Source of the DNA: Bog-950 sp964615305
GTDB taxonomy: Bacteria > Bacteroidota > Bacteroidia > Chitinophagales > LD1
Assembly (NCBI GenBank): GCA_964615305.1
Contig: CAZTNA010000007.1
Location: 62,001 to 126,000, forward strand
DNA length: 64,000 nucleotides
Reading direction: 5' to 3'
Shown here piece after piece: positions 18,827 to 25,858 of this stretch (position 1 is the first letter of the stretch; each line of letters opens with the position of its first letter). A model generated the notes under the pieces. That model ran no database searches, had not been told where the DNA came from, and saw only the letters and a list, made by a program, of their open reading frames with translations. Both the position numbers and the translations under genes were made by a program.

Positions 18827-18991
18827 TGCGGGTTAGCCGCAAACTTATACAGCATCGGCTGTAAGCCGATGGCAGAAAACACATGATAAGCGGAATAAAT
18901 ACAGTTTTTTATCAGCGGGCTTTAAGCCCGCTTCGACCAAGTGCCTTTAAAGTTCCTTTTATCCTGCATTTCCTGCGGCTTATAGTCGCAG
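18827..18991. repeat. Series of REP-like hairpins in the 325-bp MFS/HTH intergenic region
   Basis: Three stem-loops of the same design occur about 60 bp apart: CATCGGCT-GTA-AGCCGATG (18853-18871), AGCGGGCT-TTA-AGCCCGCT (18914-18932) and CTGCGGCT-TAT-AGTCGCAG (18973-18991, one G-T pair). Each has 8-bp arms closing with GGCT/AGCC or a near variant and a 3-nt A/T-rich loop. A weaker member, TGCGG...CCGCA, is at 18827-18841. They resemble bacterial REP elements. There is no T tract, and the regular spacing argues against simple terminators. No gene was found in this gap. Confidence 0.7.
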
Positions 18992-19073
18992 ATGAAAAAA
19001 TGACAATCCCATGACAATTCTCCATGTAATTTGAATTTCTTTTACAGGCCGTTTACCACACAGCACCCACTGC

Positions 19074-19295
19074 ATGAAAACGCGCAACAGAAAACCGAGT
19101 AAAGAGTCGCTGCAAATGCTCGACTTCTTTGCGCGCGATTATGACCTGAAGCAGATGGTGGGTGAAACCGGTATTGCTTACCGAACCTTAGAGCGCAGGG
19201 TAGAGCGGCTACGCATAAAGTTGGGTGCGCGCCATCCGCACGGCATATTAGTAAAAGCCCATAAAAGGGGTTACATCAACCTCAATAACTACTAA
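19074..19295 (+). CDS. Small LuxR-type (GerE) helix-turn-helix protein
   Basis: The 73-residue protein is little more than one DNA-binding domain. MVGETGIAYRTLERRVERLRIKLGARHPHG (a longer motif spanning residues 29-58) follows the LuxR/GerE pattern with the recognition helix and the R-x-KLGA segment, ending in VKAHKRGYI. It lacks a receiver or ligand-binding domain. The base composition is more GC-rich than the RiPP genes downstream. It lies just after the hairpin array and before the FN3-type gene, so it may regulate the island, but no operator was identified. Confidence 0.65.
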   Translation: MKTRNRKPSKESLQMLDFFARDYDLKQMVGETGIAYRTLERRVERLRIKLGARHPHGILVKAHKRGYINLNNY

Positions 19296-19402
19296 GCATG
19301 GTGAATCCCCCATAGGTAAGCGGTGGTTTTGTGCCCTTGTTTGCACTGCGCAAAAAAACTACCGCGCAGCAAACAAATTACTAACCGCTAAAACAAAACT
19401 TT

Positions 19403-20032
19403 ATGGCAGCCTTACAAATCAACCCTATCCGCAGAATTATTGCAGTTCTCAAATTACCTAAAGCCATAGCATCGGCTATTGCCAAAGCCCGCTTAATAGT
19501 AAGCAGCATGACAGGCAACGCACACTTTCCTATACCATCACCTGCTTTAGCCACCGTTACCACTCATATAGATGAACTGGAAGCCGCAGAAACCGAAGCG
19601 CAAAAGCGCACACAGGGCGCAGCCGAAGCCCGCAACGTAGCGCTTGCCGTAGTAGCCGAAGACCTGCGCGACCTTACCGCATATGTGCAGCAAATAGCCG
19701 ATGCCACCCCCGCCAGCAGCGAAGCCATAATACAAAGTGCGGGCTTGCAGGTAAAACAGGTAACCAGTCGCACCAAGCCCGATTTTGAAGTGAAGAATGA
19801 TAAAGTGTCGGGCACCGTATTACTTATTGCAAAAAGCGCAGGCAACCGCACTTCGCACGATTGGCAAAGCAGCAACAACGGTTCAAACTTTACGGCATTG
19901 CCCTCTACCATACAGGCAAAAACAAAAGTAAGTGGCTTAACACCCGCTTCCCGAATGTATTTCCGCCACCGGTTAGTTACTAAAGATGGCCCCCAATCGT
20001 GGAGTCAGACAGTTAGCATAGTAGTTACTTAA
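19403..20032 (+). CDS. Fibronectin type III-like small protein
   Basis: The 209-residue protein has an N-terminal helical region (about 1-100) with IVSSMTGNAHFPIPSP and a long Ala/Glu-rich helix (IDELEAAETEAQKRTQGAAEA), then a C-terminal beta domain (about 115-209) of FN3 type ending SWSQTVSIVVT. This two-part layout is shared by a group of Bacteroidota proteins annotated as FN3-domain proteins, as far as I can recall; their function is not known. There is no signal peptide. A 42-bp minisatellite begins 16 bp after the stop codon. Confidence 0.7.
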   Translation: MAALQINPIRRIIAVLKLPKAIASAIAKARLIVSSMTGNAHFPIPSPALATVTTHIDELEAAETEAQKRTQGAAEARNVALAVVAEDLRDLTAYVQQIADATPASSEAIIQSAGLQVKQVTSRTKPDFEVKNDKVSGTVLLIAKSAGNRTSHDWQSSNNGSNFTALPSTIQAKTKVSGLTPASRMYFRHRLVTKDGPQSWSQTVSIVVT

Positions 20033-20048
20033 CAGAAAGTAAGCTACC

Positions 20049-20316
20049 TGTTACAAAGCGAGAGAGTTTAGTAATAAAGCAAGAGGAAATACTTACAAAA
20101 ACCTCTCGGTTAATAACAGGGAAAGAGAGAACACCTACAAAAACCGCTCACTTTATAACAGGGAAAGAAGTAACACTTATAAAATCAAGTCGCTTTGTAA
20201 TAGACAAAAAGAAAACACCTACAAAAACCTCTCGTTTTGTAACAGGAAAAGAACAAACACTTATAATAATCACTCGCTTTGTAATAAGGAAAGAGCAACC
20301 ACTTATAAAACCATCA
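20049..20316. repeat. Degenerate 42-bp minisatellite (about 6 units)
   Basis: Units start at 20091, 20133, 20175, 20217 and 20259, with a weaker unit at 20049-20090 and a partial one at 20301-20316. The consensus opens ACYTAYAAAA and contains CTTTGTAAYA followed by a GAAAGA-rich end. As 42 is a multiple of three, two forward frames stay open. One runs 20017-20319 and reads as 14-residue repeats such as TKTSRFVTGKEQTLI, but has no ATG, GTG or TTG start. After the array, 20317-20454 holds AACTGTCAACTGT-type short repeats and a T13 run at 20385 but no gene. Confidence 0.85.
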
Positions 20317-20454
20317 TAAACTGTCAACTGTCAACCCCGAACCGCGAACTGTTAACCGTAAACTCTGTTTGTTTATTCAAATTAATTTTTTTTTTTTCGT
20401 GTGTGTAAAGCAAAAACGTTTTAACCACACGGTTCACACAAAAAACTTAACTCC

Positions 20455-21159
20455 ATGCCTCTACCTACCTACAACCCCTACAAAATAGCTAATCCGCTTT
20501 TTTCAGATGGTTTAGATTATATAATAGCCAATATACCTGCCGACCCTACTTATACAGATGTAGTAGATACTATAGAAGCCTATCTCGAAACATTACCTGA
20601 TTCGTTTGATAGCGTTCCGCCATTAGTATCTGTGGCTTACAACAGTGCCAACGACTATATGAACAGCCGCATAGCACAGAACTTAAATTTTGGTGCTAAC
20701 GAATGGGCTTTTGTTGATGCTGTGTTACAAGGAATAAAGGATAACAGTATAGATAGTTTAGCTGAATTTCTGGCTGCTGCCGAACAGCAACTGGCAGAGG
20801 CAGAAATAAACACCGCCACTAAAACTTCCTTATACGCATCTTTGGGGCTTACTTATGCCAGCTATAATTATTGGTTAACTGCTGTTACCACCACCCCCAA
20901 CGCATGGGATACTTATTTGAACGCAAATGCTGCTATTAACTATGCCAATATACCACATTGGGTAGCTGCCACTTTTGTAAGTTCATTGAGCGGTTTTGCG
21001 CAGTTTCAATCTCCGGGTATAAATCAAGTAGATATTCTTACTACATCACGTTTTACAGCTATAGAAGGGCTAATTGTGGGTGCCTTGGGTGTTACCGCAG
21101 GTAAGGTAATTGTGAAGTGGGCGAGGAGGCCGGTGATGAATTGTGGATGTGGCGGTTGA
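20455..21159 (+). CDS. Unknown Ala-rich protein with C-terminal NCGCGG
   Basis: The 234-residue product is not recognised. It is acidic and Ala/Asn/Tyr-rich in the first 190 residues with predicted helices (for example EFLAAAEQQLAEAEIN). A Gly-rich hydrophobic helix follows near residues 203-222 (GLIVGALGVTAGKVIV), then basic KWARRP and the last six residues NCGCGG. No N-terminal signal peptide is present. It ends 29 bp before the first RiPP precursor on the same strand, so it may belong to the same transcript. The Cys-Gly tail could be a modification or anchoring site, but this is inference only. Confidence 0.6.
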   Translation: MPLPTYNPYKIANPLFSDGLDYIIANIPADPTYTDVVDTIEAYLETLPDSFDSVPPLVSVAYNSANDYMNSRIAQNLNFGANEWAFVDAVLQGIKDNSIDSLAEFLAAAEQQLAEAEINTATKTSLYASLGLTYASYNYWLTAVTTTPNAWDTYLNANAAINYANIPHWVAATFVSSLSGFAQFQSPGINQVDILTTSRFTAIEGLIVGALGVTAGKVIVKWARRPVMNCGCGG

Positions 21160-21188
21160 TAAAATTAATTACAAGTAAAAGATTAGCT

Positions 21189-21545
21189 ATGAAACTGCAA
21201 AAACTCACTTCTTCAAAATTTGCACCCTTTTATAAAAACGCAGTTCACGATTTGGCTGTAGTAACAGGAGGTGTTGCAACGGTGATGTCAAGTTCTCATG
21301 GAGCTTCGGGAAACAGGTATGATTGTTCTTCTCCAACAGGTTCACCTGGCACAAGTTCAGGTGATTGGGGTAACGCAAGTTGGCATAGTGGGAGTGCTTC
21401 TATGGGTGCTTCCGGACCTGGTATTTGTGCTAGAATAGCTTTTACCTCTAATACATTTACTAGTATTCTAGATCCTACAAATCTGAATAACGTTATTAGT
21501 ATTCACAGCGGATTGGACTCAGCAACAAATAAAATTAGGTTCTAA
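21189..21545 (+). CDS. RiPP precursor peptide 1, double-glycine leader
   Basis: This 118-residue peptide starts at ATG 21189, where the match to precursor 2 begins (MKLQKL). The frame is open upstream to 21117, but that part overlaps the previous gene. Residues 1-28 form a leader (FAPFYKNAVHDL ... GG) ending with Gly27-Gly28, the double-glycine cleavage site of C39 peptidases. The core is rich in Ser, Gly, Thr and Asn, with SHGASGNRYDC, SSGDWGNASWHSGS and a later ICARI. These positions are conserved in the second precursor. The downstream ATP-grasp and SPASM proteins are the likely modifying enzymes. Confidence 0.8.
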   Translation: MKLQKLTSSKFAPFYKNAVHDLAVVTGGVATVMSSSHGASGNRYDCSSPTGSPGTSSGDWGNASWHSGSASMGASGPGICARIAFTSNTFTSILDPTNLNNVISIHSGLDSATNKIRF

Positions 21546-21668
21546 CTTTTTCGTGAGGTAGGTATAAGATATAGGAGCACACAAAAGTGTGAAATTGAGT
21601 TAGTAGAAGGGATAACGATTTGAGGTTTGCGAAATTCGAAATCTTTCATTTTTTTTTAAAACTGATAT

Positions 21669-22007
21669 ATGAAATTGCAAAAATTAAGTTCTGAGAGGTT
21701 TAAACCTTTTAAAGAAAATGTTGTAAGTAACTTAACTACAATACGAGGTGGATGGTATTTGGCGATGTCAACTTCGCACGGATTTCAAGGGAACCGATAT
21801 GATTGTGCAGAGTCTTCGGGGAAGCTATATTCATCTTCAGGTGATTGGGGTTCTGAAACTTGGTACTCTGGAAGCCATCCTTTGTTAACTCCATGTGCTC
21901 GACTTAAAGATAATACACAAGATCAAAGTGCAACTTTTATAGACCCCAAAACTGGGAATGTTGTATCAGACTTGAATCAAGTTACAAATAGCAACCGCAG
22001 GTTTTAA
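21669..22007 (+). CDS. RiPP precursor peptide 2, double-glycine leader
   Basis: The 112-residue paralogue of the preceding peptide has the leader MKLQKLSSERFKPF ... IRGG with Gly27-Gly28 at the same position. The core has SHGFQGNRYDC, SSSGDWGSETWYSGS and PCARL, and ends in RRF where precursor 1 ends in IRF. Between the motifs the two cores differ freely in sequence and length, which suggests that the conserved residues are the ones that are modified or structural. It is separated from precursor 1 by a 123-bp gap and from the maturation genes by a strong hairpin at 22055-22100. Confidence 0.8.
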   Translation: MKLQKLSSERFKPFKENVVSNLTTIRGGWYLAMSTSHGFQGNRYDCAESSGKLYSSSGDWGSETWYSGSHPLLTPCARLKDNTQDQSATFIDPKTGNVVSDLNQVTNSNRRF

Positions 22008-22054
22008 GTTGGGTTGTTGGGTGTTTTCTCCAAAAAACTCTTAAATGTAAACTG

Positions 22055-22100
22055 ACATTTCAGTATGAGAATATATTTATGAATTCTCATACTGAAATGT
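22055..22100 (+). terminator. 18-bp perfect stem-loop between precursors and maturation genes
   Basis: ACATTTCAGTATGAGAAT (22055-22072) is the exact reverse complement of 22083-22100, with a 10-nt loop. It lies 47 bp after the second precursor stop and 16 bp before the next gene. A short TTT follows rather than a long T run, so it could be an attenuating terminator or an mRNA-stabilising processing hairpin that sets precursor transcripts above enzyme transcripts. Confidence 0.65.
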
Positions 22101-22116
22101 TTTCAATAAATAGTGT

Positions 22117-23046
22117 GTGAATTTTTTTTTAACTTTTATGGCTCTATTGGGTGCAGGATTATCCACTTCACAAAACTATTCAGGTAGTTTTAATCCGAAT
22201 GACACCTTAAATCCCTTACATTTTGCCAAGACTCGAAAATTAGCATTTGATTATGCTCAAAAAAACAAAGTAGATTCTTGTTTACTATTGATAAACATTT
22301 GCATCCGTAACCTTAAGACAGAAAAAGAACGTAAAGCAGGTTTTACTGCTCTTTTGACATCTCCCGAACTCAGTAATTTAAGAGATAAAAACTGGATAAA
22401 ACTGCGAGATAATTTATCAGAAGACCTAAAGAAAATGTATGAACCTGAATTAAATTTCCCCCTTTTTTTAAAACTTCTTACTTATCATACGGAAGATCAA
22501 AATGCCCGTTGGGCAGCACTCGCAAGTAAAAGTAAGTCTATCAACTGCGTAAATTGTGTCGATACGCTTAATTTAAAGCATTTAAGATTTGTCGACTCAC
22601 TTTTGAAGCAAAATGTTCGGTTAAGCAAAGTAACAATAGGCGTTGATGGAATGGAAGCTATTTTTTTATTCATACAGCATTGCCAAGATACTGTCAGGCA
22701 AGCAACATATTCGAAGTTAATAGAAGGTTGGTTTAATTCGGGTGATTTGTCTGGTGGAAGCTATGCTCTCTATCGTGACCGTATCAGAGTAAACCAAAAG
22801 CAACCCCAAATTTATGGAACCCAATTTTGGAAAGATGAAAAAACTGACCAATTAGTGCTTTACCCGGTTGAAAACATAGTTGAGTTGAATAAGATACGGA
22901 AAAAGATGGGGATGAAATCAATACAATACTACTTATTGAATGTTGAATTTTTAGAAAAAAAAAGATTTAATAGAGAAAGTGTTTCAGGTCTTTTAAAAGG
23001 CAATGAAAATTTGCAGGATTTTATATCTAAAGAAATGCAGGATTGA
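22117..23046 (+). CDS. DUF6624-like protein of the RiPP locus
   Basis: The 309-residue protein begins with GTG at 22117, giving a short hydrophobic N-terminus (NFFLTFMALLGAGLSTSQ) that resembles a signal peptide; ATG at 22138 would shorten it by seven residues. The C-terminal half has SGDLSGGSYALYRDRIRVNQ, QPQIYGTQF and YPVENIVELNKIRKKMGM, a pattern I associate with the DUF6624 family of unknown function. A short CVNC pair lies near residue 145. It ends 10 bp before the ATP-grasp gene, so it is probably co-transcribed. Possible roles are export, immunity or core processing, none of which is shown by the sequence. Confidence 0.7.
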   Translation: MNFFLTFMALLGAGLSTSQNYSGSFNPNDTLNPLHFAKTRKLAFDYAQKNKVDSCLLLINICIRNLKTEKERKAGFTALLTSPELSNLRDKNWIKLRDNLSEDLKKMYEPELNFPLFLKLLTYHTEDQNARWAALASKSKSINCVNCVDTLNLKHLRFVDSLLKQNVRLSKVTIGVDGMEAIFLFIQHCQDTVRQATYSKLIEGWFNSGDLSGGSYALYRDRIRVNQKQPQIYGTQFWKDEKTDQLVLYPVENIVELNKIRKKMGMKSIQYYLLNVEFLEKKRFNRESVSGLLKGNENLQDFISKEMQD

Positions 23047-23056
23047 TTTTTAGATT

Positions 23057-24028
23057 ATGGTTTTAATAATATCAACAAATGATGAACCATCAACCGATGA
23101 AGTATTAAAGTGGCTAAAATGTTTCAATGTATCCTTCCTTAGAATTAATGAAACAGATACTGTATTTGTTAAAGAGATTGTGTTTACAAATGGCGAAGCC
23201 TCAATTCTGTTTGAGGTTTCAGGTATAGGTGAAGTAAACTCAAAAGAAATTACTGCATATTGGTATCGTAGAGGATTTATAAACGTTGGGGCTGTATATC
23301 AAGCAGCAAATTCATTACATCGAGCAGCGATATCGCAATTTGTAAATCAGGAACGGTTTAAGGTAAGTGAGTTTTTTGATTACTACTTCAAGGACAAAAT
23401 TAAATCTATTGGTTCAGTTATTAATGCTGATTTAAACAAACTGAGTGTGCTTTTCGAGGCAGTAAAGTTAGGTCTTAAGGTTCCAAGCAGTTTGATTAGT
23501 CAACGTAAGAGTTCAATCTCGAAATTTGGAGGAGAGGATTTTCAAATCCCATTAATCACAAAGGCTATTTCCAATTCCTTTGTATTGAGAAATGATACCG
23601 AGAATGTATCGCACGGTACAGAGGAATTAACTTGGGACAATATAGTTTCCAAATCCGAGCTAATGGACGTTGGTCTTTATCAAACTAATATTCCGAAACT
23701 ATTTGAAATACGATCTTTTTACTTACACGGTAAGTATTATTCAATGGCTATTTTTTCACAAAAGGACGCCACTACAAAAGTAGATTTTAGAAACTATAAT
23801 TCAGAAAAGCCCAACCGAACTACGCCCTATAAATTACCAGAAGACATTGAACACAAACTTACGAACCTAATGAACTTATTGTCATTAAACACAGGTTCTA
23901 TTGACATGATTTATTCAACCGACAACCACTACTATTTTTTGGAAGTAAATCCTGTTGGTCAATTTGGTATGGTGTCTTATCCATGTAATTATTATCTGGA
24001 GAAAAGAATTGCCGAATATCTTATATGA
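23057..24028 (+). CDS. gwsG: ATP-grasp peptide maturase (grasp-with-spasm type)
   Basis: The 323-residue protein matches the layout of ATP-grasp enzymes that act on RiPP precursors. It has an N-terminal recognition-like domain (VLIISTNDEPSTDEVLKWL), a linker, and an ATP-binding region with KLFEIRSFYLHGKYYSMAIFSQ (about 215-236) and the metal-site segment DNHYYFLEVNPVGQFGM (about 294-310). Related enzymes (MvdD, PsnB and similar) form ester or amide crosslinks between acidic and Ser/Thr/Lys side chains. The assignment to the grasp-with-spasm subgroup rests on the adjacent SPASM gene and GG-leader precursors. The stop overlaps the next small gene as ATGA. Confidence 0.8.
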   Translation: MVLIISTNDEPSTDEVLKWLKCFNVSFLRINETDTVFVKEIVFTNGEASILFEVSGIGEVNSKEITAYWYRRGFINVGAVYQAANSLHRAAISQFVNQERFKVSEFFDYYFKDKIKSIGSVINADLNKLSVLFEAVKLGLKVPSSLISQRKSSISKFGGEDFQIPLITKAISNSFVLRNDTENVSHGTEELTWDNIVSKSELMDVGLYQTNIPKLFEIRSFYLHGKYYSMAIFSQKDATTKVDFRNYNSEKPNRTTPYKLPEDIEHKLTNLMNLLSLNTGSIDMIYSTDNHYYFLEVNPVGQFGMVSYPCNYYLEKRIAEYLI

Positions 24029-24252
24029 GAATAGAGAAGTTTGATATTCAGAACTTGGAAGACAACCCTATTTATTCAGGCAATTTGCCTTTAATATTTA
24101 ATTCGTTAGGGAAAACAAATTTATATAAACAAAAGAATGCTGCTAAAAGCAGAATCTTCAATACAGTTCATTACAATCTCTACCCTCTTTATAAACCTAT
24201 AAGTATATGCATGAACTTAACTGTGAAGATGAGAATCGAGAAATTGTACTGA
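24025..24252 (+). CDS. Small overlapping gene between ATP-grasp and SPASM genes
   Basis: This is a 75-residue reading frame whose ATG overlaps the ATP-grasp stop (ATGA), a typical translational coupling signal. Its 3' end overlaps the SPASM gene start by 46 bp. The product is basic (NAAKSRIF, KPISICMN) with no recognised motif. Without it there would be a 178-bp gap inside an otherwise compact operon. It could be a true small component or a coupling leader for the SPASM gene. No homologue was recognised. Confidence 0.45.
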   Translation: MRIEKFDIQNLEDNPIYSGNLPLIFNSLGKTNLYKQKNAAKSRIFNTVHYNLYPLYKPISICMNLTVKMRIEKLY

Positions 24253-25418
24253 AAAATATTTCTACTTGTCTAACAACTAAAGGCTACTCGCGTTCAGTTG
24301 TTATTGATAGTCAGAGAGGCAACTATCGCATTGTCCCCAATAGTCTTATTGAATTTATGATTGAAATGGAATTTAAGACTAAAGAAATGATTAATTTTCT
24401 TGCAAAAAGTAATGAAGAGAAATTAATAATAGATGAGTATCTTAATTACATCGAAGATATGGAGTTTAGCTTTTGGTGCCCTAAGCATATAGCGTACAAT
24501 TTTATTGATATTCCATTACAATGGGACAGTCCGTCCATAATTCAAAATGCAATTGTGTGTGTTAATCAGACCACGAATGTTTCATTAATTCTAGCGCAAT
24601 TAGAAGAGTTAAATTGCTTTCATCTTCAGCTAAGAGTTTCTGATTGTTTAAACATTTCTGACCTTGATGTTTTGTTAAGAAAATTTGAATCCTCAATAAT
24701 CACAAGCATTGAACTTCAACTAGACTATTTCAAAGCAGAAAAAAATCAGATTGCCGAGATTATGAGTAAACACCCGCGTGTTCATTTAATACTTTTTTTT
24801 AAAGCAATAGAAGATGCAATAATCCACGTGAGCGATTACCAGCGTGTTGTTTTTTCGTCTCAAGATGCAGTTCAAATCAATAACAATTCAAAAAAATCTA
24901 TCGAAGAGTTTAATCCTAATCTTGCTTTTTATATGGAATCACTTTCGCATAATGTTTTTTTCAATCGTAAGTTATGTATAGATACAGAAGGGTTAATTCG
25001 TAATGCTATTGAGTTACCTTGGAATTATGGGAATATTCACGATACTACAATAAGAGAAGTGGTTAATCAGAGTGCACTAGAAACCAATTTTTTTCAGGAA
25101 TACCTTAATGGCAAAATTGATTTTACAACCAGCAAACCATCCTTTAGCTCTCTTTGGCACGTAAGCAAACAACTTATAGATGTTTGTAAAGATTGTGAGT
25201 TTAAAAATATGTGTTTCGATGAGCGTTGTCCTGCACAAAGAAAGGACGGTAGTTGGTACTATAATTCAGAGTGTAACTATAATCCCTATATATGTAAATG
25301 GGAGGGTGAAGTAGGATATAAAACTCTAAAGGAATGTGGGGTAGTTGTAGATGAAAAAGCGTATCAAAGAGATGATAAAGCCTTAATAGATATAAACAAT
25401 ATTCTTTGGCAAGAATAA
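24207..25418 (+). CDS. gwsS: SPASM-domain peptide maturase lacking the radical SAM motif
   Basis: The 403-residue protein has an N-terminal region of the type GYSRSVVIDSQRGNYRIVPN (about 27-46), probably for leader binding, a barrel-like middle, and a C-terminal Cys-rich SPASM region: LCIDTEG (about 256), CKDCEFKNMCFDERC (about 326-340), then CNYNPYIC. The canonical CxxxCxxC of radical SAM enzymes is absent; the only Cys pairs in the N-terminal half do not fit it. It therefore probably cannot cleave SAM by the usual route and may be a scaffold or recognition partner for the ATP-grasp, as described for grasp-with-spasm pairs. ATG 24207. Confidence 0.78.
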   Translation: MHELNCEDENREIVLKNISTCLTTKGYSRSVVIDSQRGNYRIVPNSLIEFMIEMEFKTKEMINFLAKSNEEKLIIDEYLNYIEDMEFSFWCPKHIAYNFIDIPLQWDSPSIIQNAIVCVNQTTNVSLILAQLEELNCFHLQLRVSDCLNISDLDVLLRKFESSIITSIELQLDYFKAEKNQIAEIMSKHPRVHLILFFKAIEDAIIHVSDYQRVVFSSQDAVQINNNSKKSIEEFNPNLAFYMESLSHNVFFNRKLCIDTEGLIRNAIELPWNYGNIHDTTIREVVNQSALETNFFQEYLNGKIDFTTSKPSFSSLWHVSKQLIDVCKDCEFKNMCFDERCPAQRKDGSWYYNSECNYNPYICKWEGEVGYKTLKECGVVVDEKAYQRDDKALIDINNILWQE

Positions 25419-25429
25419 CTACTCGTAGT

Positions 25430-25858
25430 TTAATCTTCGTTATCAAACAGTAAGGCTATACCTTCCTTTTCGAACTCTGAGGCATACCAATATTGAATCA
25501 GGTCTTTCTCTTCATATTCAAATTTACCTAATGCAGGATCTGCTATTGAAAAAATTGTACTCCTACCTAATCTCTTTTTTACAGAATATAAGACTACAAA
25601 GTGGCTTTGGTTCCAATGAAGTATGCATGGTAAGGGAGCATCTTTAACTAGTTTTTTTAATGAGACTTTCACTCCTAATGTTTTAAAACCAAGTATATTA
25701 GCTACTTCGCTTAGTTCTAACATGCTTGCTTCCTTTTTTGTTGACAAAGATTTAAAATGCTTGGGGTTATCATCTTTACCGTAATATTTTGAAATCATCC
25801 GAAGACAAGCTCGGCCACAATCCATTGTACTTTCTTGGGTTAAATAAGGAAACGGCAT
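25430..25858 (-). CDS. Stand-alone C39 peptidase domain
   Basis: The 142-residue protein is a C39 cysteine protease domain, which cleaves double-glycine leaders. It has Gln8 and Cys14 in TQESTMDCGRACL, His86 in HFVVLY and Asp107 in ADPALG, so the catalytic set is complete. In most systems this domain is the N-terminus of a bifunctional ABC exporter of ~700 residues. Here it stops directly after the peptidase fold, with no membrane or ATPase domain in any frame downstream. It is convergent with the SPASM gene, 11 bp apart. ATG 25858 is preferred to a TTG five codons upstream. Confidence 0.85.
   Translation of the reverse strand: MPFPYLTQESTMDCGRACLRMISKYYGKDDNPKHFKSLSTKKEASMLELSEVANILGFKTLGVKVSLKKLVKDAPLPCILHWNQSHFVVLYSVKKRLGRSTIFSIADPALGKFEYEEKDLIQYWYASEFEKEGIALLFDNED

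Noticed and set aside
20049..20316. CRISPR array
   Set aside because: The units are contiguous and degenerate with no unique spacers, and no cas genes are present.
21117..21188. Upstream start of RiPP precursor 1
   Set aside because: It overlaps the preceding gene, and the similarity to precursor 2 begins exactly at ATG 21189.
24207..25418. Active radical SAM enzyme
   Set aside because: No CxxxCxxC motif occurs in the N-terminal half; only the SPASM-type cysteines are present.
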